A stretch of 64,000 nt of DNA from Punica granatum. Its lineage: Eukaryota; Streptophyta; Magnoliopsida; Myrtales; Lythraceae. Below the pieces are notes generated by a model, which made no database searches, was not told the DNA's origin, and worked only from the letters and a program-made list of their open reading frames with translations. The translations under genes were made by a program, and so were the position numbers. Location of the stretch: NCBI RefSeq assembly GCF_007655135.1, contig NC_045130.1:28950605-29014604 (forward strand). The letters run 5' to 3'. This document shows, in pieces, positions 10,510 through 23,069 of this stretch. Each line of letters starts with the position of its first letter. Within the stretch, counting starts at the first letter, position 1.

Positions 10510-13500
10510 TGTACGGACCCGAATGTGGACTCTCGTCGGGGCCCGCATGCGCGCTTTTGGATCGCGCGGCTTGGGAGTGTCCACCTTCCCGTGGGGACGC
10601 GTGACGGACACGCGTGAGAGAAGGAGTCGCCACTTATCATTTTACGATCCGAAGGTCGAGGGCGGATAAGTTACCCGGGTCTAGGGGTATGGAACACCTA
10701 GTTTGTTGTTAAGGCATTGATCTGTGCGGACCCGGAAAATCCGTGTTCGGGGGTTTATGTTACGTGCGGGCCTATATCCCGCACGCCCTTTCGGTACTCT
10801 GGTTTGCTAGGCTTGCATGTTTTTTTATTTACCGCTTGAATTAAGCTGCACTCAGCTCGCACGTTTTGACACCGGAAATTCGGTGAACTAAACGATGTCG
10901 GTTGAGAAGCCGAGAGAGAATTAAACCCTTATGTCGGGGAGTTGGTTCACAATCTTGCGTTATAGTTCATCTAACCATGGAGGTTGAATCCCTGCGTGAA
11001 CCAAAACCGCGAGTTCTTGGGCTTACTTTCCTTTGGGCAAGCATTAAACCGATTCGATTAATTCGACTCTCGGACCGTTCGCTCACCGACTGGAATTCTT
11101 ACAGAACAAAATGTACAAAATAAAAGTCCTTACAATGCTCTCGAAAACAATAAATACAAATTACAAATGGCCGAATTCCAGTCGACTCGCGTTCGGTTAT
11201 TATTCCACTCTAACTCACCGTGAGTTTAGGGAAAAGACCGAAGAACTGAAATTCAATGGACGCGCTCACTGAATAGGGCGTTGGACCCTGTGAGTGTTGA
11301 TTGGGCGTTGGACCCTGTGATCGATGATTAGGGTGTTGAACCCTAATATTATTCGGCCTAGGGATCAGGCTCGACTCGCATGGCAAACAGGTGCGGAAAG
11401 ATAACACGCAACATGTTAATAACAGACAAGGTGTTTTGTATTCACCGAATGTATGTGGATTAACAAGTTTATTAATCCAAGGGTGTTTTTGCAAGCAAAT
11501 GCCATATGCTAAGCAATCAAACACGTGCCAATGTTTTAGTATTATGCTTTTGTTGGAAATTTGGAAAAGAGAATCGAATCTCATGTGTGTGGATTGCTTT
11601 TATAGTGATTCGGTGTTGTGACACTGAATTACCACTGAATTGATCCAAACTTGTATTTTGACTCTAGATTTGGAACCTAGAGTTCCGCCTAACCATTTTC
11701 TAGGATTTGGTTAAGTTGAGTGAAATGATTAGTCCAATAATTGTATTTTGATACAGAATACCCAACTGACATCTTAAACTGCGCTAGGATGTCGGCAAAT
11801 CACGAAATGATGTTCTTGCCCTTGATTTGAAAATTTGTTTTCAGAAAAAGAGAACAACATAATAAGGATTTGAAAGTATGAGGGTTTTGAAAAGGGCATT
11901 AACACCGTTTTGTAATTCGTCAACGCGAGTTACAAATTAATGTCCAATTCGTGCAAAGTTGTTTAAATTGAATGAATTAACCGTGTGAACGTCCCGATTA
12001 ACCCGTTCGTGGAATTAATGCTTAAGGTTATTGCCGAATGCTTTAATTGTGAAAACGATTCGTGATTCGACGACCAACACGAATCCGTAAGAATCGAGGA
12101 TATTTGGTCCAATGACCGAAACTACCCTCGTAACCGAATGGACCCGAATGAGTCATTGATACCCAAATCCATGCATGCTTTGTTTTGGAAAGACATTTTC
12201 ATGCGATATTGCGACGATAATGTAAATTGCAAATTACACGAAAGCCGAGAACGGACTCAAAACGGGAAGAGGAAGCCTCATGCAATCCGTACGAGTCTAA
12301 GAGGCTCTCGGTCACTTCTCCTTGGAGATAACCGAGAGGTCCCATGGCCCGAATGGGGTTCCACGAGGTTTCCCCGTCTTGTTTTGAATCATTTCTCGCA
12401 TGCTCAAACGACAAACACGATAAATGACACGATTAACTAAAGTCGGTATTGCCATGATTTGAATAACGCATTCGAACATACAAACATGCACAAACAAGTT
12501 ATTTAAGGAATCGATAAAACAATACCGACTTCATGCATGTAAGAAAACACGAGAAGACTCGGGAATCGAACTTGGATCGGGCTAAGAAGGTCGTTCTTAA
12601 CCCGAGGAAAGCAAGCCAAGTCTCGGTTACCTCTTCTTGAGGCAAACCCGAGAGCTCTTTTGGTTATTTCGGGTAGGGAAGGTCTTCCGAGGGTCGATCC
12701 AAACGTTTCCCGACATGCTAACATGTTAATCGAGGATAAACATGCATGATGTACTGTAAAAGTGCATAAACATGAAGTCTTGCAAGTGAACATGCTTTGT
12801 GCACCATATTACTCCATAGCCATGCAAATAATGTAAAAAGCCCTAACTCCTCTAAGTCAAGAGTGATTTACCTAGTCTCGGGATACGAGGAAAGAGTCGG
12901 GGAAGTGTTCGAGAGTCGGGTGACTCGGTAGAACGCTTGGAAGGATGCTCGGGTGCAAAGGATGCACGTTTGGGGAGCTAGGTGCACGGGGAGTGCGGCT
13001 GGAGTGCACGGGAGGCGCGCGGGGCGCGCGGGCAGGAGCACGGACATGCAGGCGTGCGCGCGGGGCGCGCGGCGTGCGCGGGTGCGCGGGCTGGAGCGCG
13101 GCTGTGCGCGTGGAGCGTGCGCGGGGGCGCGGGCTGGCGCACGGCTGGCACACGGCTGGCACTGTTCACCCGAGAGTGACGATTCTTCACCCGAAATGCA
13201 CTAAATGACCTGAAACAATAATTTAAAGACTTCAAATGGAAAAACCAATTTCACCAATGAACTCCATGGGTCCAAAACATATGGTCCATGGAGTTTGAGA
13301 ATTTTTGAAGTTAAGTCGGGATGATGAACACCGGCTTCCGACTTAAGAACTTCGGGTTTTGTTCGATGTTTTCTTTTCGGTTTTTCAAAGCTGAAGCTTG
13401 CTGGTTCTTGGGTGTTCTTGGCTATGGAGTTTGAGAGGTTTTCTAGAGGGAGAATGCTTGGAGAGAGTGTGTAAGAGAAGAAGTGATTATCTTAATCACT

Positions 13501-15127
13501 TTTGGGCCATTTATAGGCAAAACTAATGACACAATTAGTGAAACAAAGCATCATTAGTGGGCATGCTTAGGATGGACGGTTTGCTTAAGGAAATATCTAG
13601 CCCTATCCTCTTCCATTTGCATTAATGAAGAAGAGATCAAAGCATTAAATGGCATTGAAGAAGAGTTGGAGTGTTGTCTTCAAACTCTTTGGATATTTTG
13701 GCTAAGAATGCAAGTTGGCTTCTTGCACTGAAGAAGAAGAGGAAGCTTCTAGAGCAAAGGGGTGACTCATCTTGGGTAGTCCATGGGTCCCACGACAGAA
13801 GAGGAGAAACCGGGAAAAAGCTCGAGTCTCAATTGATCGCGCATTCGAAGTTCGTGGTTTGAATTGAACGTCGAATTACCGATATACGCGAGGAAACGGA
13901 TTTAATGAGTCCGAGATTGACATTTTCCGTGAGGAATTGCCAAATATCTGTATGAGACTCGGAAGCCGATTTTTCTCCTTTTATGCATTCAGAGCGAGGT
14001 TATTCAGTTCTGACAACATATCTTGTATCTGTATCCCACGTCGATCATTTTGACACAAATTGTCAAATTACGTGGGCACTTGTCCCTTAAGCCGGTAAAT
14101 GCAAATATGGAGCCGGAGATGTCCTAGGAGGCCGAAACTGGATTTCTCATATTGCTTTCTGAGTTTCTTGGGCGATCCGGAGATTACTGTGATCTCTGTT
14201 TGCTGAGATTGGGCCTCTAAGGATATGAAAAGTGCATCTGAGACCCTTAAAGCACTGCTCGAGGGGTCTAGATGAGTTGTGTGATTCATTCCGACGATTC
14301 CACATTGAGCCTTGAGAAGGCTAGCATTGTGTAAGGTAAGCATCCGGCGTCAAGTTTCCCCAAAGAGGACCTCCGGATATGGATTTTCACTGAAAATGGC
14401 CTTTTGTGCTCCTCGGAGGTTACTCGGGAAACCGTGAAGGGTTTTGCTGTCTGTTTTGCCCAATTGCGAATGTCCGCTGGAGTTTTCAGGGCAATGTAGT
14501 GTGAACTTCGTTTGCCGTAATTCCATCAGACCAGTCTCCGGTTACGCTCTTCCGAAGAAGGGTATGCCCGTTTTGTCGTTCGGAAGTCATTCAGAGTGTC
14601 TGTATGGCTTCTAAAAGACAATATGAAGCACTGCTCGTGCTCTGTATGATTGAGGGGCATGGCCGCATCTGATATTTGGAATTAACTTTTCTCCGAGAGA
14701 CCAACATTTTTGGACTTCCACTGAAAAGTTGTCTGTATACAGAAAGTTGTTCTGTATAGAGCAGATGATTTGCAAAATGCCTTTGGGGACACTTTTCATC
14801 TGTTTGGCATTGGAGTGGATTTTTGGAGTCCAATATTGGCTATCTTCCGATGATCGAGCGAACTATCGGAAAATAGAACTGTTCGTGTGATACACTGAAA
14901 ATGCCGGTTTTGGATATTGCTGAGCTCTCTAGTCACTCTATTACCCTTTGGTGACCCCTGGAGTCCTTCTGTCATATGCATGTGTCATTTGCTCGATTTT
15001 GCCGACTTGAGGATGAATAGTGATTTTCTGCTCTGTTAAGTCGTTTTTCTGTATTCTGCTCAAGTTGTGGCTTGGATCATTACTGATATCATCGTTTGGA
15101 AAGGTGAGCCAAAATGGGGTGCTAACA
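10510..15127 (-). mobile_element. Solo LTR of a Tat-type Ty3/gypsy element, 4618 bp
   Basis: The segment has TG...CA termini (TGTACGG at left, GCTAACA at right), a perfect TSD CCCAG and no retroviral coding sequence. It is colinear with the 4316-bp LTR at 53621-57936: both share CGGCTTGGGAGTGTCCA near the left end, a GAACGTCCC...ATTA phrase (11987 and 55258) and GTGCT(A/G)ACA at the right end. That LTR adjoins a polypurine tract and pol on the minus strand, so this solo LTR also reads minus, starting TGTTAGCACC at 15127. It contains a GC-rich tract (12940-13150) whose open frames are low-complexity artefacts. Solo LTRs arise by recombination between the two LTRs of one element. Confidence 0.9.
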
Positions 15128-17074
15128 CCCAGCACGTCAGACGAAAGAGATTCCGTGGCCTATCAAGGAAGTGATCAGGGTCCATCTGCATTTGACATGG
15201 ATCTGAGCCCACCGTCCGCTTCAGGGGTAGAACAGAGTCCACTCTCAGCAAACTCAGATGAAAGCCAACAATCTCCGTTGATAAACACGGAGTGCTCGAG
15301 CAACTTCGAGCTAGAAGAAGCAGTTTGATCCTCACCGAAACCGATACGCAATCGTCGACCTCCGGCGTGGCAGAAGGACTATGACTACCGCCTTGCAGCG
15401 ATCAAACCCCCTCCACCTACAGCTCACGCCGACTCCAAAATCCCCGCAGGTTCGTACTATGCTATTGAACAATATCTTGATTACTCTCGATTATCGAATG
15501 ATTATCGATGCTACTTGTCGGTCCTTGATCGAGATTGTGAGCCCAGACACTATTTAGAAGCCGTGCGTTATCATCACCGGAGAGAAGCCATGAATGCAGA
15601 ATTATATGCACTTGAACGCAATGGGACCTGGATAATTACTGATTTGCCGCTAGGAAAGAAAGCAATTGGTTGCAAGTGGGTATACAAAGTAAAACGGAAG
15701 GCTGATGGATCGATCGAACGCTATAAAGCTCGATTAGTTGCAAAAGGTTATACACAAATTGAAGGGCTGGATTTTGATGAGACTTTTGCTCCAGTGGCGA
15801 AGCTGGTGAGTTTTCGAGTATTGCTCACTATTGCCCTTTATAAAAACTGGGAATTATTTCAACTAGATGTGAATAATGCGTTTTTGCATGGTGATCTGGA
15901 AGAAGAAGTTTATATGACGTTGCCACCAGGATTAGTACCTGCAGGAAGTAATAAGGTATGTTGCCTTCAGAAGTCGTTGTATGGGTTACGGCAAGCGTCT
16001 CGCAATTGGTTTGCAAAGTTTTCAATTGCTCTAAAGTCTTATGGTTTCATTCAATCCTCGGCTGACTACTCATTATTTACTTTCAACAAAGACGGGATTA
16101 TACTTGTCGTACTGGTTTACGTTGACGACTTGATTTTGACCGGTAATGATATTACTCATTGTGCCAAGTTCAAGTAGTATTTGGATGATTGCTTTAGCAT
16201 CAAGGATTTGGGCAAGCTCAAATATTTCTTGGGGATTGAAGTGGCTCGACAACCTGACTGTTTATTTCTCTGCCAAAGGAAGTATACCCTCGATATTCTA
16301 CAAGAAACTGGGATGCTTGGAGCAAGGCCAGCTGCCTTTCCAATGGAACAACATCTGAAACTTATCTCAGAATCGGGTGAAGATTTGTCAGATCCATCGC
16401 GTTACCGCAGGCTAGTCGGACGACTAATTTATCTCACAATCACCCGACCTAAATTGAGCTACCCAGTTCATATCCTTTCCCAATTTATGCAAAGGCCGAA
16501 ACAAGCACATTGGGATTCAGCTCTTCGAGTTCTTCGCTATCTAAAACAAAGCCCAGGAAATGGTATCTTGCTGCGACGACCGTCTTCATTATCTATCACT
16601 GCCTATTGTGACTCCGATTGGGCAGCTTGCCCAATGACAAGACGCTCTCTTACAGGGTACTTTATCATGCTTGGTGGGTGTCCGATATCATGGAAAACTA
16701 AGAAGCAGAGTACTGTGGCTCGATCTTCGACAGAGGCAGAATATCGTTCCATGGCATCAACTACCGCAGAGTTATTATGGTTACGGTCTTTACTCTCTTC
16801 TATGGGAGTGACTCTTTCATCAGCTATGACGATGTACTGTGATAATATGGCTGCTCTACACATAGCCGTAAATCCAGTCTTTCACGAGCGGACAAAACAC
16901 ATAGAAATCGATTGCCATTTCATCAGGGAACATGTACAAACCAAGTCCATCATTACACGCCATGTTCCTTCCAAGTTTCAAGTTGCTGATATCTTCACAA
17001 AAGCTCTTGGTCGAGATCATTTTCAATTTCTACTTGGCAAGTTGGGCATTACTAGTATTCATGCTCCAACTTGA
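15128..17074 (+). pseudogene. Copia A reverse transcriptase and RNase H
   Basis: After the linker, in frame with the upstream part through CCCAG, a TGA occurs at 15326-15328. RT then runs from about 15515: GCKWVYKVKRKADG, RYKARLVAKG, LDVNNAFLHGDL, the catalytic LVYVDDLIL (intact YVDD) and, after a TAG at 16175-16177 (probably from CAG), FSIKDLGKLKYFLGIE. RNase H follows with its acidic residues: D in AYCDSDWA, E in STEAEYRSM, D in YCDNMAALH. It ends at 17074 just before the PPT. Only single-base stops separate this from a functional pol. Confidence 0.92.
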
Positions 17075-17081
17075 GGGGGAG
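17073..17081 (+). other. Polypurine tract of copia A
   Basis: GAGGGGGAG lies directly before the 3' LTR, right after the pol stop; it primes plus-strand synthesis. Confidence 0.85.
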
Positions 17082-17342
17082 TAATGAGGATTCAGATAGT
17101 TTAGGAAAGATTTTTAATGAGATCATGACAATTTCATCTTTGCAAGTACTCTTTATTCTAGATCATTCTTTTCCATCTTTTGTACTATCTTTCCTTATTG
17201 AGTCTTTCTTCGTCGTACCCGAAAAGGAAGAATGTATATATATGCGTATGGACTTGAACAGAAAGTGTGAGGAATAATACACAGATTGTGTTCTTTATCA
17301 GTTGTTCCTCTATCCTAGTTCGACCTATTGTCGAACTTAATA
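17082..17342 (+). repeat. 3' LTR of copia A
   Basis: This is a 261-bp copy of the 5' LTR with nine substitutions and no indels, followed by TSD ATTAT at 17343-17347. Confidence 0.92.
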
Positions 17343-17347
17343 ATTAT

Positions 17348-18120
17348 GATTCATAATTTTCCAAGAAACTAATAATCTTGAAGCAAAAGTTCTGCTTGTT
17401 CCTTATCAAAAAACAAAATATCTGCTTGTTTCGATTGTAACATGATCCTATCATTCAATGCATACGGTCCGGATGATAAACGCAAGAATCCCTTTTGAGC
17501 TACTGAGTCGAACAATAATAAAATCAGAGTCAGACTTTTGGAGACGATTGAAGGAGTAGGGAGATCTCTAGGTACTTAAGCACCAAATAGGAGTATAAAT
17601 TTTCTAAATTAGAAGTAAATATATGTAATTTCAGCGAAAATTATAGAATAATTTTCAAATTTTATTGAGCGCCAAGATATTAGGGGATACTGGCCTCTTA
17701 ATCCTCTCAGTAAATCCCTGACTGCACTGCCTTGAAATGAACCAACGAGGACTTTGGGCAGGTAGTATAAAAACCCATGAGCGATGTTTAGTGGGCAATG
17801 AACACAGTGGCCTTGAGAAAAATGTGTGCCACTGTGTCCAATGCATTATTTTCTTTTTCTAACTCTAAATTTAAATAAATTCGTCCATCTACAGTTTACA
17901 TCGCATGATTCTTCAAACAGTGGACAAGGTATAAAGATTTATCGATAATGTAAACCTAGTAAACAGAAATAAATTAAATTCTTATAACTGAATCTTTTTT
18001 AACCTGTCATAATTCGTAATATCTCGTGATAAGATACAGTAACGTCGCAGCATATGAGTGAATGTGTTACATATCTGATGTTTTTGTCTTGTTAATATTG
18101 CATATAAGAATCAGCTGCAT
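17348..18120. other. Intergenic DNA, no gene recognised
   Basis: AT-rich sequence with a short GC-richer patch at 17660-17840 whose minus-strand frame matches nothing recognisable. No TE termini were seen. Confidence 0.4.
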
Positions 18121-18124
18121 AGTC

Positions 18125-18255
18125 ACGTATATCTTCCCTTGTATGGCCAAACGGGAAGTTTCATACAAGCTCATTAGCCCGACCCAAGCACGTCATTCAC
18201 TGCTTCGGGTCAAACACGGGTCTACCATTGTTGTCTTCTGTGCGATAGAAGCCCT
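18125..18255 (-). pseudogene. Relic of terpene synthase exon 3
   Basis: The segment matches, with indels, the part of TPS exon 3 at about 30415-30535 in the same orientation. Shared runs are CATACAAGCTCATTAGCCCG (TCATACAAGC... in both), ACATTGTTGTCTTCT-like CATTGTTGTCTTCT, and GAAGCCC. On the minus strand it encodes a damaged version of the [13 protein letters not shown] segment. Gaps and frame breaks leave no function. It shows that a second terpene synthase copy once existed here. Confidence 0.7.
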
Positions 18256-18597
18256 CATATTATCTGTACAATCAAAGGACAATGAAAGGAATTGGTGCAA
18301 TTATAATGGCATAAAACGAACGTCAACCCCATATGACGAACCATTGAACCACAAAAGGGCTGACATGGCAAGGCCATTCAACCATATGGTTCGAGGGTAA
18401 AATTTTGCAGTGTAATAAATTGTACTCTTGTCCGAAGAGAGGGGTTTCATTGCAGTAGTAATTTGTGATACCTAGAAGTTCTATTGGTTTACTTCCCACA
18501 AACTGTTTGATTTATTGAATAATAAAAAAATAAACCACATTGTATTTAATAAGGTTGACTTTTTTTCAGTGAACATTTTTTCCGTGAATTTTTTTTT

Positions 18598-18960
18598 GAG
18601 TAAATAAGCAATTTGGTCCTTGACTTTGCACGATTGCGTCAATTTCGTCCCTAACTTATTTTTTGTATCAATTTGGTCCTTTACTTTGTCAAGTTACATC
18701 AAGTTGGTCCTTGTTACATCGATTAAGTCCCTCAAGAATCAAAACTGCATCAATATGGTCCCCAAGAAACATTGTCCCATCAGATGGGTTCCCTGTTATA
18801 TCAAATAGGTCCCTCAACGTTGGTTGGCTACTGTCTGGTTGACGGTGACTGACATCCGTTACGTAGAAGAAGCCGAACTGATGTAACGGAGAAACGAACT
18901 GATGTTCCATCTTACGGCATTGTGATTAGGTTATATCAATCTGGTATCTGACTTAACATT
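18598..18960. repeat. Left long terminal inverted repeat of the MULE
   Basis: It contains degenerate direct repeats of a CAATTTGGTCC(T/C)T phrase spaced about 50-60 bp apart (18609, 18645, 18669, 18703) and is the inverse of 23070-23539. Confidence 0.75.
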
Positions 18961-19140
18961 CTCTCTCTTACTTTTTGTCAGTCTATCTTTTCAAGCTTTT
19001 CTCATCTCTCCCATTTCCCGTTCATTTCACACTCCTTTGTTTCTTTCCATTCCTCTTCGTCTCCTTATCTCAGAAGCCATTTTTCTCTTTCTCCACCTAC
19101 ATTGTGTGAAGCGTGAAAGAAGCGAGGTGTGAGAGCACTA

Positions 19141-22100
19141 TGGATGACGATCGGACTGACAGTAACTTTGTTTGCATACCTAGGTAAATCTCTCTAAATC
19201 TCCAAAATCATATTGTGGTTCCACGTGATGAAAAAGGTGATCTTTTTATGGGTTTCGACCATTGATGATATCACTGTGGTTGCATGTTTGGATAGAGATC
19301 TATCTTTGACTTTCTATAATCCCACTGTAGTAGTCTAATGAAAAAGATGAGCTTTTTTTTTTTGGGTTTCCATCATGATCATACCTCTGTCTCTATGTGG
19401 TTGTCTTTTTTTTTTAGTTGAAATCCATCGTATGTTGTTGGCTTTGTTAGAAAGGTAAAATTTTGGGGTTTTTGTTGATTCTTGTAGTTTGCACTTGTAG
19501 AAGACAGTTGATGTACATCTTTATCATGGAGGAAGATTTGTAAGGAGTCCCAGTGAGAGTTATGAGGGTGGTGAGATATTCACTTTCACAAATATAGACA
19601 TAAACACCCTAACTGCTGTTAAGATTTTCAAATTGTTGCCTAAGAATTATGGGAGTACACCTATAGCCTGCCATTATAGTGACCCCACATTTAGGAACTT
19701 TGATTTTGGATAAACTCATTCCTAATAGACCATGATGCCAGATATCTCATTACTGTCTTACAAGATCAGAGTGAGTTGCACTTGTACTAAGAGCATGACC
19801 ATGTAAATAACCCAATACAACTCACTAAAGAGGAGATTAGGGAGTTGGAGAAAATTGAAGTTGAAATGAGGAAACGTGAAGCTGCAAAGAAGAGTGAACT
19901 GGAAGAACTTCAGAGGAGGGAACTGGAAGCTGGACAAGCAAGGGAAAAAGAATCTATTGAAGGGATGGTCAATCAATGCTTTGGTAATTAGCCACCTAAA
20001 GTTATGGAGTGGGATGAGGAGAATGATGACATTCATCCTCAACAATCCACTGGAATAGGAGCTAGTACTGTGTACTATGGAAATGCAAGTGAACTAAGGG
20101 TTAAAAAGAAATCACTTGCTTTGAAAACAAAGAAGAAGAAGGATAAAGGAATTAGAAGAAGTGTGCTGACAAGAAGAAGAAGAGTAATGATAAGAAGAAG
20201 AATAAGACTACTGAAGAGAATGAGTTTAAAAAGAGAAGGCTAAATTACAAGAGTAAGGATAAATTCAAGGTTATACCACATGCTGAATGGGCTCAGATGA
20301 AGCTGTAGCAAGCTACTGAGGCTGCTCATTATGTTGATGATCATGATGTAGGACCTACATTTTTTGAAGCTCCACCAACAAATGCTTTGCTGCTGCTCCA
20401 AGTTAGGAAGAAGAAGAGAAGTTATCTGATGGATATGACAGTTCAAAATTGGAGTCATTGGTTGACGATGATGAAGAAAACCAAGACACCATTCTTGCTT
20501 TTAATGTAGATGCGATGGAAATAAATATTAGAATGGAGTTTGAGAGCCTCGTTGTTTTCAAAGATGCTATCAAAGAGTACAACATTGGCTTGGGGAGAGA
20601 GATGACTTTAAGAAGAATGACAAGATGAGAGTGAGAGTTTACAGTGTTGACAAAAATGAGGGAGATGAAAATAAGTGTCCTTGGAAGATTTATTGTGGTT
20701 TGAATAAGAAAAATAAGATCTTTATAGTGATTCTATATCACAGTGAGCACACCTATGCAAGAAGGATTGATAACAAGTTAGCAAATAGAGTGGGTTGCAA
20801 AGAAGTTAACCCTAAGGCTGAGGAGCCAACCAAATATGAGTGCAAACAAGTATTCGATTACTTCATTCACACCTATGGAGTAAAGTTTCATGATGCAAAG
20901 GTTTTTAGAGCCACCAATTTGGCTAGAAAAAGTGTGAAGGTGAAGAGAAAGAGCAATGTGCTAAGTTGAGAAACTATGCAAATGAGCTGTTGAAATCCAA
21001 TTCAGGATCCACTGTACTCTTGCAAGTCCTACCTGAGAGTCATGAGTTAGGCTTTATGTTTGATTAGATGCATGTAAAAGAGGGTTCTTGGAAGGGTTCA
21101 GGCCTTTGATTGGATTAGATGATTGTTTCCTCAAGGGTTATTATGGGAGACAACTATTAGCTGCAATTAGCCAAGATGGCAACAATTCCTTCTTTGTCAT
21201 TGCATATGCAAAGATAGTTGGAAATATTTCTTGGACAACCTGATAGTAGATGTGGGTGAGCCCATAGAAAAGAAGTACACTTTCATATCATATATGCAGA
21301 ATGTTAGTTTAATCTTACCATGTCCTTACTTTGCTTGTTTTGGTTTGTTTTATTCTTATTGCAAATGTAGGTGCACTAACAAGTAGTTCTTGCAACCATG
21401 TCACCTATGTAGGGGTTGGATTCAGTCATGCATGAAGTGCGTGAAGGTACACTACACGGATTATGTTATAGGCATATATGGGCTAACATAATCAAGAACT
21501 TGAGACTTCCAGGCTTGAAAAAAGCCTTCTCGAAGATGTGCGAAGGCAACAACCTTTGCAAGGTTCACTCAATGCATGGCTCAAGTGAGGCTTATGAATC
21601 CAACAGCTGCAGACTAGCTTGGGAACATAGAAGCTCATCGATGGAGCATGCATGACTTTAACACCACCTACAAGAATGATGCGCTCACAAGTAACATGTG
21701 TAAACAGTTCAAAAAAATGTTGAAGTGAATGGGCAAACCTATAATAACACTAGTTGAAGGGGTGAGAGAATATATCACAAAGAAGATGGTGAAAGAGTAG
21801 ATCTTATATGCCAGGCACAAAGGATTCTTATGCCCCAAGGCTCAGGCAAGATTGCATTAATATAGAGAAAGCTGTCGAGGTTGGGTTCCATTATGGTGTG
21901 GAGATCCTCATACGTGCTATTTGAGGTAACATGACCCCCATTCTCTAAATGTGTAGTTGACTTGAGAAACCACACATATTATTGTCGATTGTGGGACTTA
22001 ATAGGGGTACCTTGCAAGCATGTCATTGCTGTGGTGCAATACAACAATCAAAGACGTAAGAAACATATGAATTTTATGTACAGGAAAGAGATCACTCAGA

Positions 22101-22340
22101 GAGCTTATGCTTCTTTTATAAATCCTATAGTTGGCCAAGACTACTAGGAGAAGACTCATTTTGACCCTATTAAGCTTCCACAAATTAGGAAACCACCAGG
22201 TAAGCCTAGTAAGAAGAGGAAGATAGCCCTCAAGAGCAGGTAAATCCTAAGAAGTTGAAGATGAGGTTGAATTTCCCTAAATGTTCCAAATGTGGATAGA
22301 CTGGGCACACAGAAAGAAGATGCCCTAGACAGCCATCACC
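19141..22340 (+). pseudogene. MuDR-family transposase with SWIM domain, broken
   Basis: A start-like segment MDDDRTDSNFVCIPR at 19141 is followed by a probable intron. From about 20520 the MuDR N-terminal region appears (KMRVRVYSVDKNEGDENKC-type text near 20625, then PWKIYC). The catalytic-domain hallmark GLDDCFLKGYYGRQLLAAIS lies near 21112; GLCYRHIWANIIKNLR near 21450 corresponds to the conserved C-x-RH stretch; the SWIM zinc finger YYCRLWDLIGVPCKH is at about 21976. A zinc knuckle (CSKCG-stop-TGH) lies near 22285. Many stops and frameshifts separate these parts. The family binds the long inverted repeats and catalyses transposition. Confidence 0.8.
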
Positions 22341-23069
22341 GATTGAAAGTACTTTTGGTGTAGGATCATCAAAAAGTATGAACAAATGGACATCACTAAT
22401 GACTTTACTCCACCTCAGCCATCAAAGCCCTCTTAGACATCACAATCATTTGAAGCACAATCATCACAAGTACTTTTCCTTTCTTTGAGTAGAATTCATA
22501 ATATGTATGTCCAAGTGAAAAATAATGGATTCTCTTTTATTAATTTGTTGTATGCACAGATTCCTAAGATGCCTACCCTTACCCCCTCCCTTCTCAGTCA
22601 GACTCCCTTCTTACACTCCAATGACAGCAGAAACCATGGGAGCTGCCAGTTCTAGAACAGGTGCAAGATTTGCAGTTTATTTCTATCCAATGGGGACCTT
22701 CTCATCCTCACCCTCCTCAGTGAATTGAACTTGGAAGAAGTTGACTATGATACTTTTTGTGCACTTGATTAATGGCATATCAAGTTACTTTAGTTATATT
22801 AGGTTGAATGTGTAAATTTTTGGGTTACATTTAGGTTCGAGTTATCTATGTAAGCAGAAGATAACAATATATGTGATGGTGGACAACTCTCTGGTAGCAT
22901 ACATGTTACACAGTCAAAGTAATTTGTACTTTCTTTTGTAAAGGTACTATGGCAAAGTAATGTGCACTGTCTTTATGAATCTTTAAGAACTTGTTAATAT
23001 ATCTATGTTGGTAATGCTAAGTTATTTTGCAAAGTTGAAAGTAATGCAATTGCCACACATAGCTCTGTT

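Larger units (their letters stand above)
7721..17342 (+). mobile_element. Ty1/copia retrotransposon A, split by a solo LTR
   Basis: Both 261-bp LTRs (7721-7981 and 17082-17342) are present and flanked by the perfect 5-bp TSD ATTAT (7716-7720, 17343-17347). Without the nested 4618-bp solo LTR and its duplicated CCCAG, the element is about 5.0 kb, typical for copia. Order on the plus strand: PBS, gag with zinc knuckle, protease, integrase, RT, RNase H, PPT. The LTRs differ at nine sites (3.4%), so the insertion is fairly young. The polyprotein carries a few stops and frameshifts, so it is not autonomous as it stands. Confidence 0.95.

Noticed and set aside
10900..11621. Open frames in the solo LTR as small genes
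   Set aside because: The same sequence is present inverted at 1-1285 and belongs to the LTR; no coding similarity was seen.
12872..13235. Overlapping open frames rich in A, R, G and P
   Set aside because: GC-rich repeats in the solo LTR lack stop codons by composition; all frames are open.
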